Assembly: GCA_029550925.1 (NCBI GenBank) | Contig: JAKPGL010000135.1 | Span: forward strand, 19,962-83,961 | Direction of reading: 5' to 3' | DNA: 64,000 nt | Source of the DNA: Planctomycetota bacterium | GTDB taxonomy: Bacteria > Planctomycetota > Planctomycetia > Pirellulales > Thermoguttaceae | Shown: one piece after another, positions 36,882 through 45,619 of the stretch | Position numbering within the stretch: position 1 is the stretch's first letter | Layout of the letters: each line of letters starts with the position of its first letter | Position numbers and translations under genes: made by a program | The notes under the pieces: generated by a model | What the model was told of the DNA's origin: nothing | Databases searched by the model: none | Seen by the model: the letters and a program-made list of their open reading frames with translations, nothing else

Positions 36882-37497
36882 GACGGCAATGTCCTTGAAA
36901 ACAAGGGCAGGATACAAAGCAGATGAAAAAGTTTTATACACCGCGATCTTCACAATATATCTTATACCCTGTCTGCCTTATTCCAAAAAACAAGCAACCA
37001 GACCGTAGTTGTTTGTAAGGAGTTTATGTTAGTTAATATACACAAAATACAAAAAATGAAAAACTTCAGGATGCTTGGCTTATCGGAGGCATTCGTTTCA
37101 AGAATTCTTCCTGTCTTCCCCAGATAGCCTAATTTTTTCAAAATACGTCCTTCTGCACCGATTGGCTTCTCGCAGAACCAATCCAGGGCCATCATTGGGG
37201 GGTTGCCCTAACCCATCGGCCACACGAAGTGGTAGGTTTCCCGGCAACCGATGACCGTTCGGCCTTGGTCTGTTCTAAAAAATCTGCTAAAAACGTAACC
37301 TTTCCTCCGTTTGGAGAACATCGCCTTTGCTTCGGCGGGAGAGGGAATTCGGGATCGGAGGCTTTCGCAGAGATAACAAGCGGAACGGGTTCTCCATGAC
37401 GTAGCGTCGGCTGTTAGCCGGCGGCGCGGCGGAAATGTTCCCATCTTCCGAGGCTTGAATCGAACAGGATGATGCCGGCGCTGGCAAGGAAAGCATC
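36882..37497. other. AT-rich divergent intergenic region
   Basis: A 616-base divergent gap, clearly AT-richer than its surroundings between about 36900 and 37150, where the promoter of the HEAT gene is expected. At 37405-37423 lies a copy of CGTCGGCTGTTAGCCGGCG and at 37428 a GGCGGAAATGTT word also found after the ABC gene. No gene recognised. Confidence 0.55.
37405..37423. repeat. Palindromic repeat word, locus 3
   Basis: CGTCGGCTGTTAGCCGGCG, identical to the reverse complement of the copies at 44113-44131 and 44194-44212 and one base off the copy at 4315-4333. It is part of the dispersed palindromic family. Confidence 0.8.
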
Positions 37498-39501
37498 ATG
37501 AGGAATTTCGGACGAGTGGTTCGGCTTTCGCTTCGGTATCGGTGGACGTTTTTCTTTTCGTTGGTGTGCGCCTTGGGTGTGGGGGTGTTTTGGGGGGCAA
37601 ATATCGGGGCGGTATATCCTTTTGTGGAAGTGGTCTTCCAAGGGGAATCGTTGCAGAAGTGGGTCCAACGGAAGCTGACAACGGCCCAAGAACATGCGGC
37701 CCAATACACGAGTGAGGTAGAGAGCCTTCAAAAGGCGTTGGCCGAGGCCCCGGAAGCAGAGAGACCTCCTCTGGAGGCCCAGCTCGGTTTGGCCCAGTCC
37801 CGCTTGGCTGCGGAAGAGCGGACGCAGCGGATGTATCAGGCCGTGCGACCTTATCTCGGTTTTCTGCCCGATAGCCCGTTTCAGACCCTGATGTTGGTGA
37901 TCGGGCTATTGATAGTGGGAACCTTGATCAAATGTCTGTTTCAATTTTGGCACGGCGTTTTGGTGGGCCGACTGGCCGCCCTGGGAGAGTTCGAGCTTCG
38001 CAAACTCTTCTACCGCCGTACGCTGCGTCTGGAAACGTCCGCCTTTACCAACGAAGACACCAGCGACCTGATGAGCCGATTCACTTATGATATGGAAAAC
38101 CTGACCTTCGGCTTGAATGTGCTTTTCGGCAAGATGGTTCGAGAGCCGCTCAAAGCGGCGGCCTGTGTGGCCGGGGCGGCGTGGGTCTGTTGGCCTCTGC
38201 TGATGTTGACGCTTCTGGTTGCCCCGGTTGCTGTGTGGGCCATCCACTGGCTCGGCAAAATGCTCAAACGCGCCAATCGCCGCGCCATGGAAGGTATGGC
38301 CGAACTGTATAACATCCTCGAAGAGACCTTCCGCGGCGTCCAGGTGGTCAAAGCATTCACGATGGAGCGGTACGAACGGCTTCGGTTCCACCGCCGCAGT
38401 AAGCAGTACTATTGGAAGTCGCTTAAAATCGTGCGCTATGACAGCCTGGCTCATCCGATCACTGAAATTCTGGGGATTGCGATGATCAGCCTGGCGTTGG
38501 CGGCTGGGGCGTATTTAACGCTGGAAGGAAAAACGCATCTATTGGGAATTCGGATGAGCGATCGTCCGTTGAGTTTAGGGGCGCTGATGCTTTTTTATGC
38601 ATTTTTGATCGGCACAGCGGACCCGGCCCGGAAGTTGTCGGATGTGTTTTCCCGGCTTCAACGGGCCGCCGCGGCGGCCGACCGCATCTACGCCCTGCTG
38701 GATCGGGAGCCAAAATTGAAAGAACCGGCCTGCCCTGTGGTGCTCCAGCGTCATCAACGGGACCTGGTCTTCGATCATGTCTATTTCCATTATCGAGAAG
38801 ACCGCCCTGTGCTGGAGGATATATGTTTGGAGATTCCCTTTGGCCAACGGACGGCCATTGTGGGACCGAATGGCTCAGGCAAAACGACGCTTTTGAATCT
38901 CGTATTGCGGTTTGCCGATCCAGTGCGAGGGGAGATTCGCCTGGACGGCGTACCTTTGCCACAGATGCGGCTTCGGGATTTGCGCCGGCAGATCGGCTTG
39001 GTTACCCAGGAGCCGTGGCTTTTCGATGATACCGTGTATCATAATATCCGTTACGGCGCACCTTGGGCAAGTCGGGAGGATGTGATCCGGGCGGCCCAAC
39101 AGGCCCACGCCCATCGGTTTATTGTCGAACAGTTGCCCGACGGATATGAAACGGTGGTCGGCGTGGGCGGAAGCCGACTTTCCGGCGGCCAACGTCAGCG
39201 GATCACCCTGGCCCGAGCCATCTTGCGAGACCCGGCCATCTTGCTCCTGGACGAAGCCACCAGCCAGGTCGATATCGAAAGCGAACGGCTCATTCAGAGC
39301 GTCTTAGAGGAGTTCATGCGGAATCGGACCACCCTGCTGGTAACGCATCGGCTCTCGACGCTGGCGCTGGCCGACCGCATTGTGGTCATGGACGCAGGCC
39401 GGATCGTAGATGTGGGTCCCCACGAACAGTTGCTCAGCCGCTGTCCCACCTACCGGCGATTGTATCAACAGGAATTTACCCAATTGCGAGAAAGTGCTTA
39501 A
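37498..39501 (+). CDS. ABC exporter (MsbA-like, full half-transporter)
   Basis: A 667-aa half-transporter: membrane domain (about 1-380) fused to an ATPase domain. Walker A is GPNGSGKTT (about 456), the signature LSGGQRQR (about 562), Walker B ILLLDEATSQVD and the switch THRLS. It should dimerise and export lipids or other amphiphiles. Between the first and second membrane helices lies an unusual 70-residue Gln/Glu/Ala-rich insert (about 57-125, TTAQEHAAQYTSEVESLQKALAEA) that looks coiled-coil and would lie on the periplasmic side. AAGGA precedes the ATG by about seven bases. An inverted repeat follows the stop. Substrate unknown. Confidence 0.92.
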   Translation: MRNFGRVVRLSLRYRWTFFFSLVCALGVGVFWGANIGAVYPFVEVVFQGESLQKWVQRKLTTAQEHAAQYTSEVESLQKALAEAPEAERPPLEAQLGLAQSRLAAEERTQRMYQAVRPYLGFLPDSPFQTLMLVIGLLIVGTLIKCLFQFWHGVLVGRLAALGEFELRKLFYRRTLRLETSAFTNEDTSDLMSRFTYDMENLTFGLNVLFGKMVREPLKAAACVAGAAWVCWPLLMLTLLVAPVAVWAIHWLGKMLKRANRRAMEGMAELYNILEETFRGVQVVKAFTMERYERLRFHRRSKQYYWKSLKIVRYDSLAHPITEILGIAMISLALAAGAYLTLEGKTHLLGIRMSDRPLSLGALMLFYAFLIGTADPARKLSDVFSRLQRAAAAADRIYALLDREPKLKEPACPVVLQRHQRDLVFDHVYFHYREDRPVLEDICLEIPFGQRTAIVGPNGSGKTTLLNLVLRFADPVRGEIRLDGVPLPQMRLRDLRRQIGLVTQEPWLFDDTVYHNIRYGAPWASREDVIRAAQQAHAHRFIVEQLPDGYETVVGVGGSRLSGGQRQRITLARAILRDPAILLLDEATSQVDIESERLIQSVLEEFMRNRTTLLVTHRLSTLALADRIVVMDAGRIVDVGPHEQLLSRCPTYRRLYQQEFTQLRESA

Positions 39502-39545
39502 ACCACGCGGGCCGGTAGATGGTTCCACAAAAGCAATAGATTCTC

Positions 39546-39597
39546 GGAAACATTCCCGCCGGAACAGAGACAGTCTTCCTCTGGCGGAAATGTTGCC
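39546..39597. repeat. Inverted repeat between convergent genes
   Basis: GGAAACATTCCCGCC (39546-39560) is nearly complementary to GGCGGAAATGTTGCC (39583-39597), with two mismatches and a 22-base loop. It sits between the convergent ABC exporter and the secreted TIM-barrel gene and might act as a bidirectional terminator, though no T-run follows. Confidence 0.5.
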
Positions 39598-39635
39598 TAT
39601 TCTTTGTCTCGCAAATCGCCTCGGGGCCTTTGGTT

Positions 39636-42581
39636 CTACGGGCCGAACGGCTCGCCGTAGGTAATCACGGTAATCTTGGCCCGCTGCTGCAAGCCGTCGG
39701 GGCCTTGGCAGCTAAACCGGAGGCGGTTTTCGCCGTTTCGGAGCTCCGCCGGTTGGCCTTCCGGCCGCACCTTCGCCACCACCGCCCCCCGCTCGTCAAA
39801 CACCACGGCCTCCTCCCCGCCGTAAAACTCCAGATACCAGCCGCTTTGCAGGCTCACAGGAAAGACCAGCCGTTGGCCGTTCACTTCCACCGTCGGGTTA
39901 GTCAGTTTGACGCTCACCGTGGGCAGGACCTTGATCGGGCTTAAAAAACAGGTGGTGCTCCCGTTGGCAGGCGTTTCGTTCACATAAAGGTGCAGGGCGC
40001 TTACGTGCGACCGGATCAGCGGCGACCGATAAACGGCATAGAAATCGCCGTAGGGCCAGACGTATTTATGGAACTCCTCGGCATCCCGCTCCCGCAGCGG
40101 CAATTCGAAGTAGCGCCAGCCGGTAAAATCTAGCTTGATATAATGTTCATCATGCGTTCCCCAGAATTGGGGCAGGTTCGTTAGTTGCAGGTTCAGCAGC
40201 GCCCCTTGGCCGTCGCCGTGGACCCAAACGCCCAGGGCATCACAAGAGCCGAAGTTAAGCGGCGGCTGGAACTGCCGGCTGAGCCGGGCCCAGGCGCCCC
40301 GGGCCAAACCGCCCTGGTTTTTGGCCGTCAATCGGCCGCTCTGCTGGCCTACTTTCACTTTCTCGTTGGAAAGCGTAAGTTCTGCCGACACACCCGATGC
40401 AGCGGCCGGCTGGCCAAACTCCCCTTCGGCGGCAAACGGCGCCAAGACGATCGCCTTTTGGCTTTCGTACGGCTCCACCGAATAGAGGGCCTGAATGCGT
40501 AGCCGAACCGGTTGGGCAGCGTATCGGTTGTTCACTGTCCAGGCGGATGTTTCCGGAATGGCCGTGGTTACTTTATGCGCCAGATAATCCGCTGGCCGGA
40601 ACTGCCATGTGCCGTCCGGCTTGATTTCTAGGTGGAAATCCTGGCCCTCTTGTTTGAGCCGGTCCCGGATCGTCTGCGGCACTTGACCGGAAAGCCGAAG
40701 GCGTTCGTATCGGCCCAGCATGGGGAGGTATTCCTCCTGGCGGGCGCACCACGGTTTTTGCCCCGGCGAAATGCCCTGGAACGACATCGGCATATCGAAG
40801 GCCAGGGCCTTGACGCACAGATATTCAAATTCGTCGGGCAGTTCGGCGTCGTGGTCCCGGCTTGGTCCCAGGATGGCCCACCAGCCCAATTGCACCGGCA
40901 GAAGCGTGCTTTTGCGATGCTCTTCGTTGGAGCGACAATGCAGGTCGATAAACGGTTTCAGGCCCCAGTTGGGATGATCCCAAGCCCCAAGTCGGGAATG
41001 AAACGCCCAGGAGTGATAGTCCCAGCAACTCGCTTCGACCAGCACCGGGCGTTGGATTCGTTTATAGATAGCCTCTCGCATTCGGCTAATGCCGTACCAA
41101 CCGCCGGGCATTCCCTCGGCGCCGTCCATGTAGATCATGTCGAAGCCGCAGGTATTGAACACCCGGGCTATTGCCTCGGCCACCTCGTCAACCAGGGTGG
41201 AATTTTCATCCGGCAGGAAACAGCCGTAGCGGACAAAAAGATGTTCGACCGGTTGACCCTTCTGGTGTGCCTCCGGTTTAGTCCCGAAGGCGCCGCGTCG
41301 GCAGCCGGTAAACCCGTAGGGCGGCTCCTGGGCAAGCCCCGTATATTGGATCAGTTCCTGGCCGATCCGTAGCACATTGCCCCGGCTGGCGTAGGCCCAC
41401 ATGGTGTCCAAATTTTCCGGTTTCTCCGTGGTAACGATCCGGTCCTGTTTTTCATCCAGCGGCTCGGTCAACGTGAACCTCGCATCCACGGCCAGCCGGG
41501 GGTCCGGCGTCGGCGTAACCCACGGATCATGCGGCGAAATGCAGCCGGTCAGCGTGTGCATGCCGACCTTCAGCCCGGCCGCATGGATTTTGTCGATCAC
41601 CGTCTTCAGGCCCTGAATACCATTGGGAAAGAGGTCTGGCCGGGGTTCATAATGCCCCAAGCTCTTTTCCCAACTGATCATATGAATCTCGGCCAGCCCC
41701 GCGGTTTTGGCCAACTGGATCCACTCGTCCGCATTGGCTTCGGAGACGGTGGCAAACACATAAGAGCCACGGGTTTCCGGGGCGTCCAGCGCCCAGGGGC
41801 CGCCAAGCCGAGAACGAACCGCATTTTCCTTCTCAAGCATCTCCTGGAGCGTTTGGCGGATTTGGGGTGTGGGACAAGCCACAAGGGCCAGCTTGGCCCC
41901 GGCCAGGCCGTGATTCTGAGAGGCCGTGGCACTGAGCACAGCAATTCGAGCCGGCAGCTTCTCGTCCCAAATGCCGGCCGATCCTTTGGGCTTCGGGCCG
42001 GAGACCCCAGCCAACACCGTGCTGGGCTGACTGCCGGTATGCCCCATCATCTGAAGATTTAAGGCCCGGACGGCCACGGCAAACTGCTCATCCCTTGCCA
42101 CTCCAGAAATGCCGCTGGATAGCTCCCCGCAGCGGAGCCAAAAGTTCAATAGTCGGATTTCCTCTACACCATCGCTGGCCGACTGAATCTCGAAGACCAG
42201 ATACTTCGGCTGCATCCGAACGGCTAGGACCACCTGGGCCTGAGCGTCCGCAAACTGGGCGGTCAGTTTCCCGTCTGCCCACTGGCACTGGCTAGGCACA
42301 TGGTCTCGACCGGCTTTCCGAATACTCAGCAGCCAACTGGGCCGCTGAAGGATCAACTGCTCTTGGCCGCTTTTTTTGTCCAGAAAACTTTGGTTCCGGC
42401 CGGTCGGCTCGACCACATACCGAATGTACTGATTTTCCCAGACGATTGCCGGAGCAGTTTTTTCGGCCGCCTGAGCCGGAGCGGCTTGCTCTGCTGGTAT
42501 CGACTCGGCCGCTGCGCCGATAAACCATCCCCCTACAAAAAACAGACATCCCAACATGCAGACCCACTTGATGGCCGACAT
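39636..42581 (-). CDS. Large exported TIM-barrel glycosidase-like protein
   Basis: A 981-aa protein with a clean signal peptide (IKWVCMLGCLFFVGGWFIGAAAES). AAGGAG lies eight bases before the ATG at 42581. After an N-terminal beta region, a barrel-like core from about 280 shows YEPRPDLFPNGIQGLKTVIDKIHAAGLKVGMHT, FDMIYMDGAEGMPGGWYG and RPVLVEASCWDYHSWAFHSRLGAWD, resembling retaining alpha-glycosidases with the Asp of YMDG as a candidate nucleophile. The last 250 residues look like beta domains. I cannot name a glycoside hydrolase family; carbohydrate degradation is inferred. Confidence 0.72.
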   Translation of the reverse strand: MSAIKWVCMLGCLFFVGGWFIGAAAESIPAEQAAPAQAAEKTAPAIVWENQYIRYVVEPTGRNQSFLDKKSGQEQLILQRPSWLLSIRKAGRDHVPSQCQWADGKLTAQFADAQAQVVLAVRMQPKYLVFEIQSASDGVEEIRLLNFWLRCGELSSGISGVARDEQFAVAVRALNLQMMGHTGSQPSTVLAGVSGPKPKGSAGIWDEKLPARIAVLSATASQNHGLAGAKLALVACPTPQIRQTLQEMLEKENAVRSRLGGPWALDAPETRGSYVFATVSEANADEWIQLAKTAGLAEIHMISWEKSLGHYEPRPDLFPNGIQGLKTVIDKIHAAGLKVGMHTLTGCISPHDPWVTPTPDPRLAVDARFTLTEPLDEKQDRIVTTEKPENLDTMWAYASRGNVLRIGQELIQYTGLAQEPPYGFTGCRRGAFGTKPEAHQKGQPVEHLFVRYGCFLPDENSTLVDEVAEAIARVFNTCGFDMIYMDGAEGMPGGWYGISRMREAIYKRIQRPVLVEASCWDYHSWAFHSRLGAWDHPNWGLKPFIDLHCRSNEEHRKSTLLPVQLGWWAILGPSRDHDAELPDEFEYLCVKALAFDMPMSFQGISPGQKPWCARQEEYLPMLGRYERLRLSGQVPQTIRDRLKQEGQDFHLEIKPDGTWQFRPADYLAHKVTTAIPETSAWTVNNRYAAQPVRLRIQALYSVEPYESQKAIVLAPFAAEGEFGQPAAASGVSAELTLSNEKVKVGQQSGRLTAKNQGGLARGAWARLSRQFQPPLNFGSCDALGVWVHGDGQGALLNLQLTNLPQFWGTHDEHYIKLDFTGWRYFELPLRERDAEEFHKYVWPYGDFYAVYRSPLIRSHVSALHLYVNETPANGSTTCFLSPIKVLPTVSVKLTNPTVEVNGQRLVFPVSLQSGWYLEFYGGEEAVVFDERGAVVAKVRPEGQPAELRNGENRLRFSCQGPDGLQQRAKITVITYGEPFGP

Positions 42582-42914
42582 TCGCTTCGCTCCTTCAGAA
42601 AAAGGTAGAAGATGGGTAGGGTGGGAAACCTTACCGAGCAGGCAAAGTTTGCTACTTCCCAAATAATGGAAGAAGCTACAAGCAGGCCCGCTCGGCAAAA
42701 TTCATACTCCGATAGGACCGCACCGGCAAAGGAGCGGCTTATGGGGAGCCCAATCAACAGATACTCTAACAGATACTCTTTACCTGGCTTATCCCGAACC
42801 GGCAGAAATGGAACATTTCAGCCGAATGGAGTTCCCCTCTCCCCCGGCGGGAGAGGGTGGCCTGCGCAGCAGGCCGGGTGAGGGGGAACAAGTGGGCAGC
42901 ACAAAGGAGCCTGG

Positions 42915-42934
42915 ATTCCCGCTTCCGCGGGAAT
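42915..42934. repeat. dRS3-like palindrome, copy 2
   Basis: ATTCCC-N8-GGGAAT with spacer GCTTCCGC, followed by GACAAT as in the composite repeats. It is the second exact match to the pattern in the window. Confidence 0.7.
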
Positions 42935-42975
42935 GACAATAAAAGCCTCCTCGCCCGGCCAAGCTAGGGACTTGG

Positions 42976-43006
42976 GCGGCCTCTCCCGCTCCAGGGGAGA
43001 GGCCGC
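42976..43006. terminator. Possible factor-independent terminator hairpin
   Basis: A perfect 12-bp stem (GCGGCCTCTCCC with GGGAGAGGCCGC) and a seven-base loop, 45 bases after the ThuA-like gene on the minus strand. No T-run follows on either strand, so termination is uncertain; it may be another repeat family member. Confidence 0.4.
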
Positions 43007-43051
43007 TGCTACTATCCGCTGAAATGCTACGCAGAAATATAGTCTCCGGTT

Positions 43052-43909
43052 TTACCGGGTCAATTGGTTGGCTTTGGGGGTTACCTGCTCGATGTTCGGA
43101 GTTACATTGGCGTCGGCTTGTTTGGTAACCCAGGCCAGGGCGCCCAGCACCAGCGGCTGGAAATACTCTTTATTGGTCCAGATGTCTTCTCGATGGCCCA
43201 GGCTGGTGTAGAAGACCCGTCCTTTGCCGTGCATACGTGCCCAGGTGGCCGGGAACGGCGGCCGTTGGTACATATCGCCCTTCATCCCCTCGGTCTCCTG
43301 GACCAGGATCACATGGAGGTCCTTGGCGAACTTATAGAGGGCGTACCATTCCTCGTACAGTTCAAACTCTTTCCCCAATTTGTCGGCCCCGGGGAACTTG
43401 GGACAAGCGACCCGCATTTTCGCCTTCTGTTGGGCGCCGTGGCTGATGAACTCGCCGCCGAGCATTTCGATATAGGGGTCGATCTTGTCTTTGGGGGTTC
43501 GGAAGGTGTCGGCCGCTGAGTGAAAACCCATAAAACTGCCGCCGGCCGCCACCCAGTCCAAGAGGCGCTGTTTCCCTTTGGCCGTCATCGGATTTTCCTT
43601 GGCTTGAGTGAGAGTGCCGCAGGAATAGGAAAGAATGGCGGCGTACTGATCCAGATCGCCGTCGAACACGCCTCCGTCCTGGGTGCAGACCACTTCGTAG
43701 CCGTGCTGCTGGCCCAGTTCCATAAGCACCTTTTCCGAAAAGGCCAGTTCGCCGTTTTTGCGAGTAACCGGCCCATGACGGAAACCGGCGCTTTGGGTGT
43801 AGTAGAGCACTTTTACTTTTTTCCCCTCGGCCGCCCGTAGCCAACCGAAAGGAAACGAAGACACACACACCAGCCCCGCTGATAATTTCAACATCTCACG
43901 TCGTTTCAT
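43052..43909 (-). CDS. ThuA-like protein 1 (Tat-type signal)
   Basis: A 285-aa ThuA-domain protein (class I glutamine amidotransferase-like fold). It begins MKRREMLKLSAGLVC, a twin-arginine signal, with GGAGG seven bases upstream; open frame further upstream is intergenic repeat DNA. The core has VKVLYYTQSAGFRHGPVTRKN, GGSFMGFHSAADTF, LGGEFISHGAQQK and RVFYTSLGHREDIW. ThuA proteins are linked to trehalose and other sugar use, and planctomycetes carry many exported copies beside dehydrogenases and heme proteins. It is a diverged duplicate of the gene upstream. Activity unproven. Confidence 0.9.
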   Translation of the reverse strand: MKRREMLKLSAGLVCVSSFPFGWLRAAEGKKVKVLYYTQSAGFRHGPVTRKNGELAFSEKVLMELGQQHGYEVVCTQDGGVFDGDLDQYAAILSYSCGTLTQAKENPMTAKGKQRLLDWVAAGGSFMGFHSAADTFRTPKDKIDPYIEMLGGEFISHGAQQKAKMRVACPKFPGADKLGKEFELYEEWYALYKFAKDLHVILVQETEGMKGDMYQRPPFPATWARMHGKGRVFYTSLGHREDIWTNKEYFQPLVLGALAWVTKQADANVTPNIEQVTPKANQLTR

Positions 43910-44212
43910 CGCAGCAACCTCCGAATAAAAAGGGAAACTTTCAGGAACATCGCAAACTCTACAGGGCCGCAACCGTAAGGAAGCGGCCCTCCCGGAAGGC
44001 AAACTTCCCATACGCCAATCCGGGCGGGAACAGGCGTCCCGCCCGCACGGCGGGTATTCTAACCATCTGCCAGCCGGTGCTACGTAACTCGGTCTGTCCA
44101 GGCTGAGGAACACGCCGGCTAACAGCCGACGTTACGTAGCTTAGCCTGTCCAGGCTGAGCCCGATCGCCGACCAGGCAGCCAACGTTACGGGACGCCGGC
44201 TAACAGCCGACG
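43910..44212. other. Intergenic region of palindromic repeats
   Basis: A 303-base gap between the two ThuA-like genes, two-thirds occupied by palindromic repeats (44082-44212). The remainder (43910-44080) contains the downstream gene's ribosome site only; no promoter pair was convincing. Confidence 0.65.
44082..44212. repeat. Palindromic repeat cluster, locus 4
   Basis: Two copies of the CTGTCCAGGCTGAG-type palindrome (44082-44107 and 44134-44159) alternate with two copies of CGCCGGCTAACAGCCGACG (44113-44131 and 44194-44212). The same two words occur together at loci 1 and 2. It lies directly after the stop of the upstream ThuA-like gene. Confidence 0.85.
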
Positions 44213-45124
44213 TTACGGTTCGGCCTTGGGGGTAACGGCGCCGATATTGGGGGCAATATCGGCTTCGGCCCGGCCCAAGGCCCACAGGATACCTCCTACT
44301 AGGATACTTTGAAACTCGTTGCTTTCCCAAACATCCTCTCGGTGGCCCAAGCTGGTATAGAAGACGCGGCCTTTGCCGTGCTTTCGCGCCCAGGTGGCCG
44401 GGAACGGCGGACGCTGATACATTGGGCCTTTCATCCCTTCGGTCTCTTGGACCAAAGTAACATGCAAATCGGGGGTGAAACAATGGAGGGCGTACCACTC
44501 TTCCATCATGCTCATCTTTTCGGGCAGGCCCACCAGGCCTGGAAACTTCGGCGAAACCACCCGAAGGGTCGCTTTTTGTTGATCTCCATGGGAGATAAAC
44601 TCTCCGCCGAGCATCTTCAGGAACGGATGCAGCGGCTGGTCCGGTTTGCGAGGGCCCATGTAACAGGCCGAATGCAGCCCAACGAACGGTTTGCCCCCTT
44701 CGACGGCCGAGAGCAACTTCTTCATGCCCTCCTGGGTCATGGGGGGGGCCTTGTCGAGGCTTTCGGGCGTCGTGGGATCGTTGCAATGGTAAAAACAGAA
44801 CAAGTCGAATTGGTCCAGATCGCCGTCGAAGACCCGGCCGTCTTTGGTGCTGAGCAGTTCGAAGCCGTGCTGCTGGCCGATCTTCTGGAGAATCTTGTCC
44901 GAGAAACTCTGGCCGTCCGGCCCGACCTTGACGACCGAATGCTCAAAACCGACGCTGCGGGTAAAGTAGAGCACCTTGGCTTTTCTGGCCGGTGCGGGGC
45001 CGGGGGCTGCTGCGGGCGCCGGTTCGGCGCCGGCAGACACGTTCTGGCCGCCGCGGAGCCTACCTGCCGCCCACACACTCACCGCCCCCACACCAACCGA
45101 ACGAAGAAAATCTCGGCGTTTCAT
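44213..45124 (-). CDS. ThuA-like protein 2 (Tat-type signal)
   Basis: A 303-aa paralogue of the next gene. It opens MKRRDFLRSVGVGAVSVWAAG, a clear twin-arginine signal, then an Ala/Pro linker and a ThuA core: AKVLYFTRSVGFEHSVVKV, LHSACYMGP, LGGEFISHGDQQKATLRV and RPPFPATWARKHGKGRVFYTSLGHREDVW. The two copies agree over long blocks such as PMYQRPPFPATWAR. GGAG lies eight bases before the ATG. Tandem duplication with divergence is likely. Confidence 0.9.
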   Translation of the reverse strand: MKRRDFLRSVGVGAVSVWAAGRLRGGQNVSAGAEPAPAAAPGPAPARKAKVLYFTRSVGFEHSVVKVGPDGQSFSDKILQKIGQQHGFELLSTKDGRVFDGDLDQFDLFCFYHCNDPTTPESLDKAPPMTQEGMKKLLSAVEGGKPFVGLHSACYMGPRKPDQPLHPFLKMLGGEFISHGDQQKATLRVVSPKFPGLVGLPEKMSMMEEWYALHCFTPDLHVTLVQETEGMKGPMYQRPPFPATWARKHGKGRVFYTSLGHREDVWESNEFQSILVGGILWALGRAEADIAPNIGAVTPKAEP

Positions 45125-45619
45125 GGAGTTTCTCCTTGGGGAACGAAAGGACCTGTTTTCAGGAAGTGTTTTTTCCTCAGTCCACGGGCACAGACAGAAA
45201 TCCTAGATGGAGTAAATTATGGTTTCCGGGTGTGCCGTCTTTCCAGCAAGGCAGGAAGAACGAAAACTTTCCATCCCCCCTCAGGGCGGGACCGAAAGTG
45301 CTGGTTTTGGTAGGCCTCTTTCTTAGCATGATACCCCGCCTCCGAGAGAAAACCAACCCCCGCAACGATTTTCTCCTTGTCGATCGTTTTTTCCTGGGGT
45401 AAGTCCCTTGGACGGAGATTCCGTCAGATGTGATGGTCCGAACCAGCAAAGGTAACAGAATCTTGGCGGGGTTGGAGGAAAAGGTGAGACGGCGGAGTGC
45501 TCTTTCCCCGGCTTTTTCTTGTTCTCCAAGGCTGTTTTTGGTTTGGCATGGCAATTGCTCACTGCCAAAAATGAGCTACCCCATGAATTGGACATTCCCA
45601 CTGGTAAGGAGAGGAGTCT
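45125..45619. other. Divergent regulatory region of the metallocofactor-like operon
   Basis: A 495-base divergent gap between the second ThuA-like gene and the ABC ATPase. It contains the sigma-54-type promoter at 45544-45558 and leaves about 400 bases upstream for an activator site, which I could not define. No gene seen. Confidence 0.6.
45544..45558 (+). promoter_or_regulatory. Sigma-54-type -24/-12 promoter
   Basis: TGGCAT-N5-TTGC, with GG and GC exactly 12 bases apart, matching the RpoN consensus TGGCAY-N5-TTGC. Transcription would begin near 45570, about 50 bases before the ATG at 45620. The sequence also forms TTTGGCA-N14-TGCCAAA (45542-45569), so an operator is an alternative reading. 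A sigma-54 promoter would require an enhancer-binding activator. Confidence 0.6.

Larger units (their letters stand above)
42582..43051. other. Intergenic repeats and hairpins
   Basis: A 470-base gap between two minus-strand genes. It contains a GGAGAGGGTGG / GGCCTGCGCAGCAGGCC palindromic segment (about 42845-42880), the dRS3-like palindrome (42915-42934) and a perfect 12-bp hairpin (42976-43006). No gene seen. Confidence 0.6.

Noticed and set aside
45542..45569. TTTGGCA-N14-TGCCAAA as a repressor operator
   Set aside because: Possible, but the same bases match the sigma-54 consensus with exact spacing, which is the more specific explanation.
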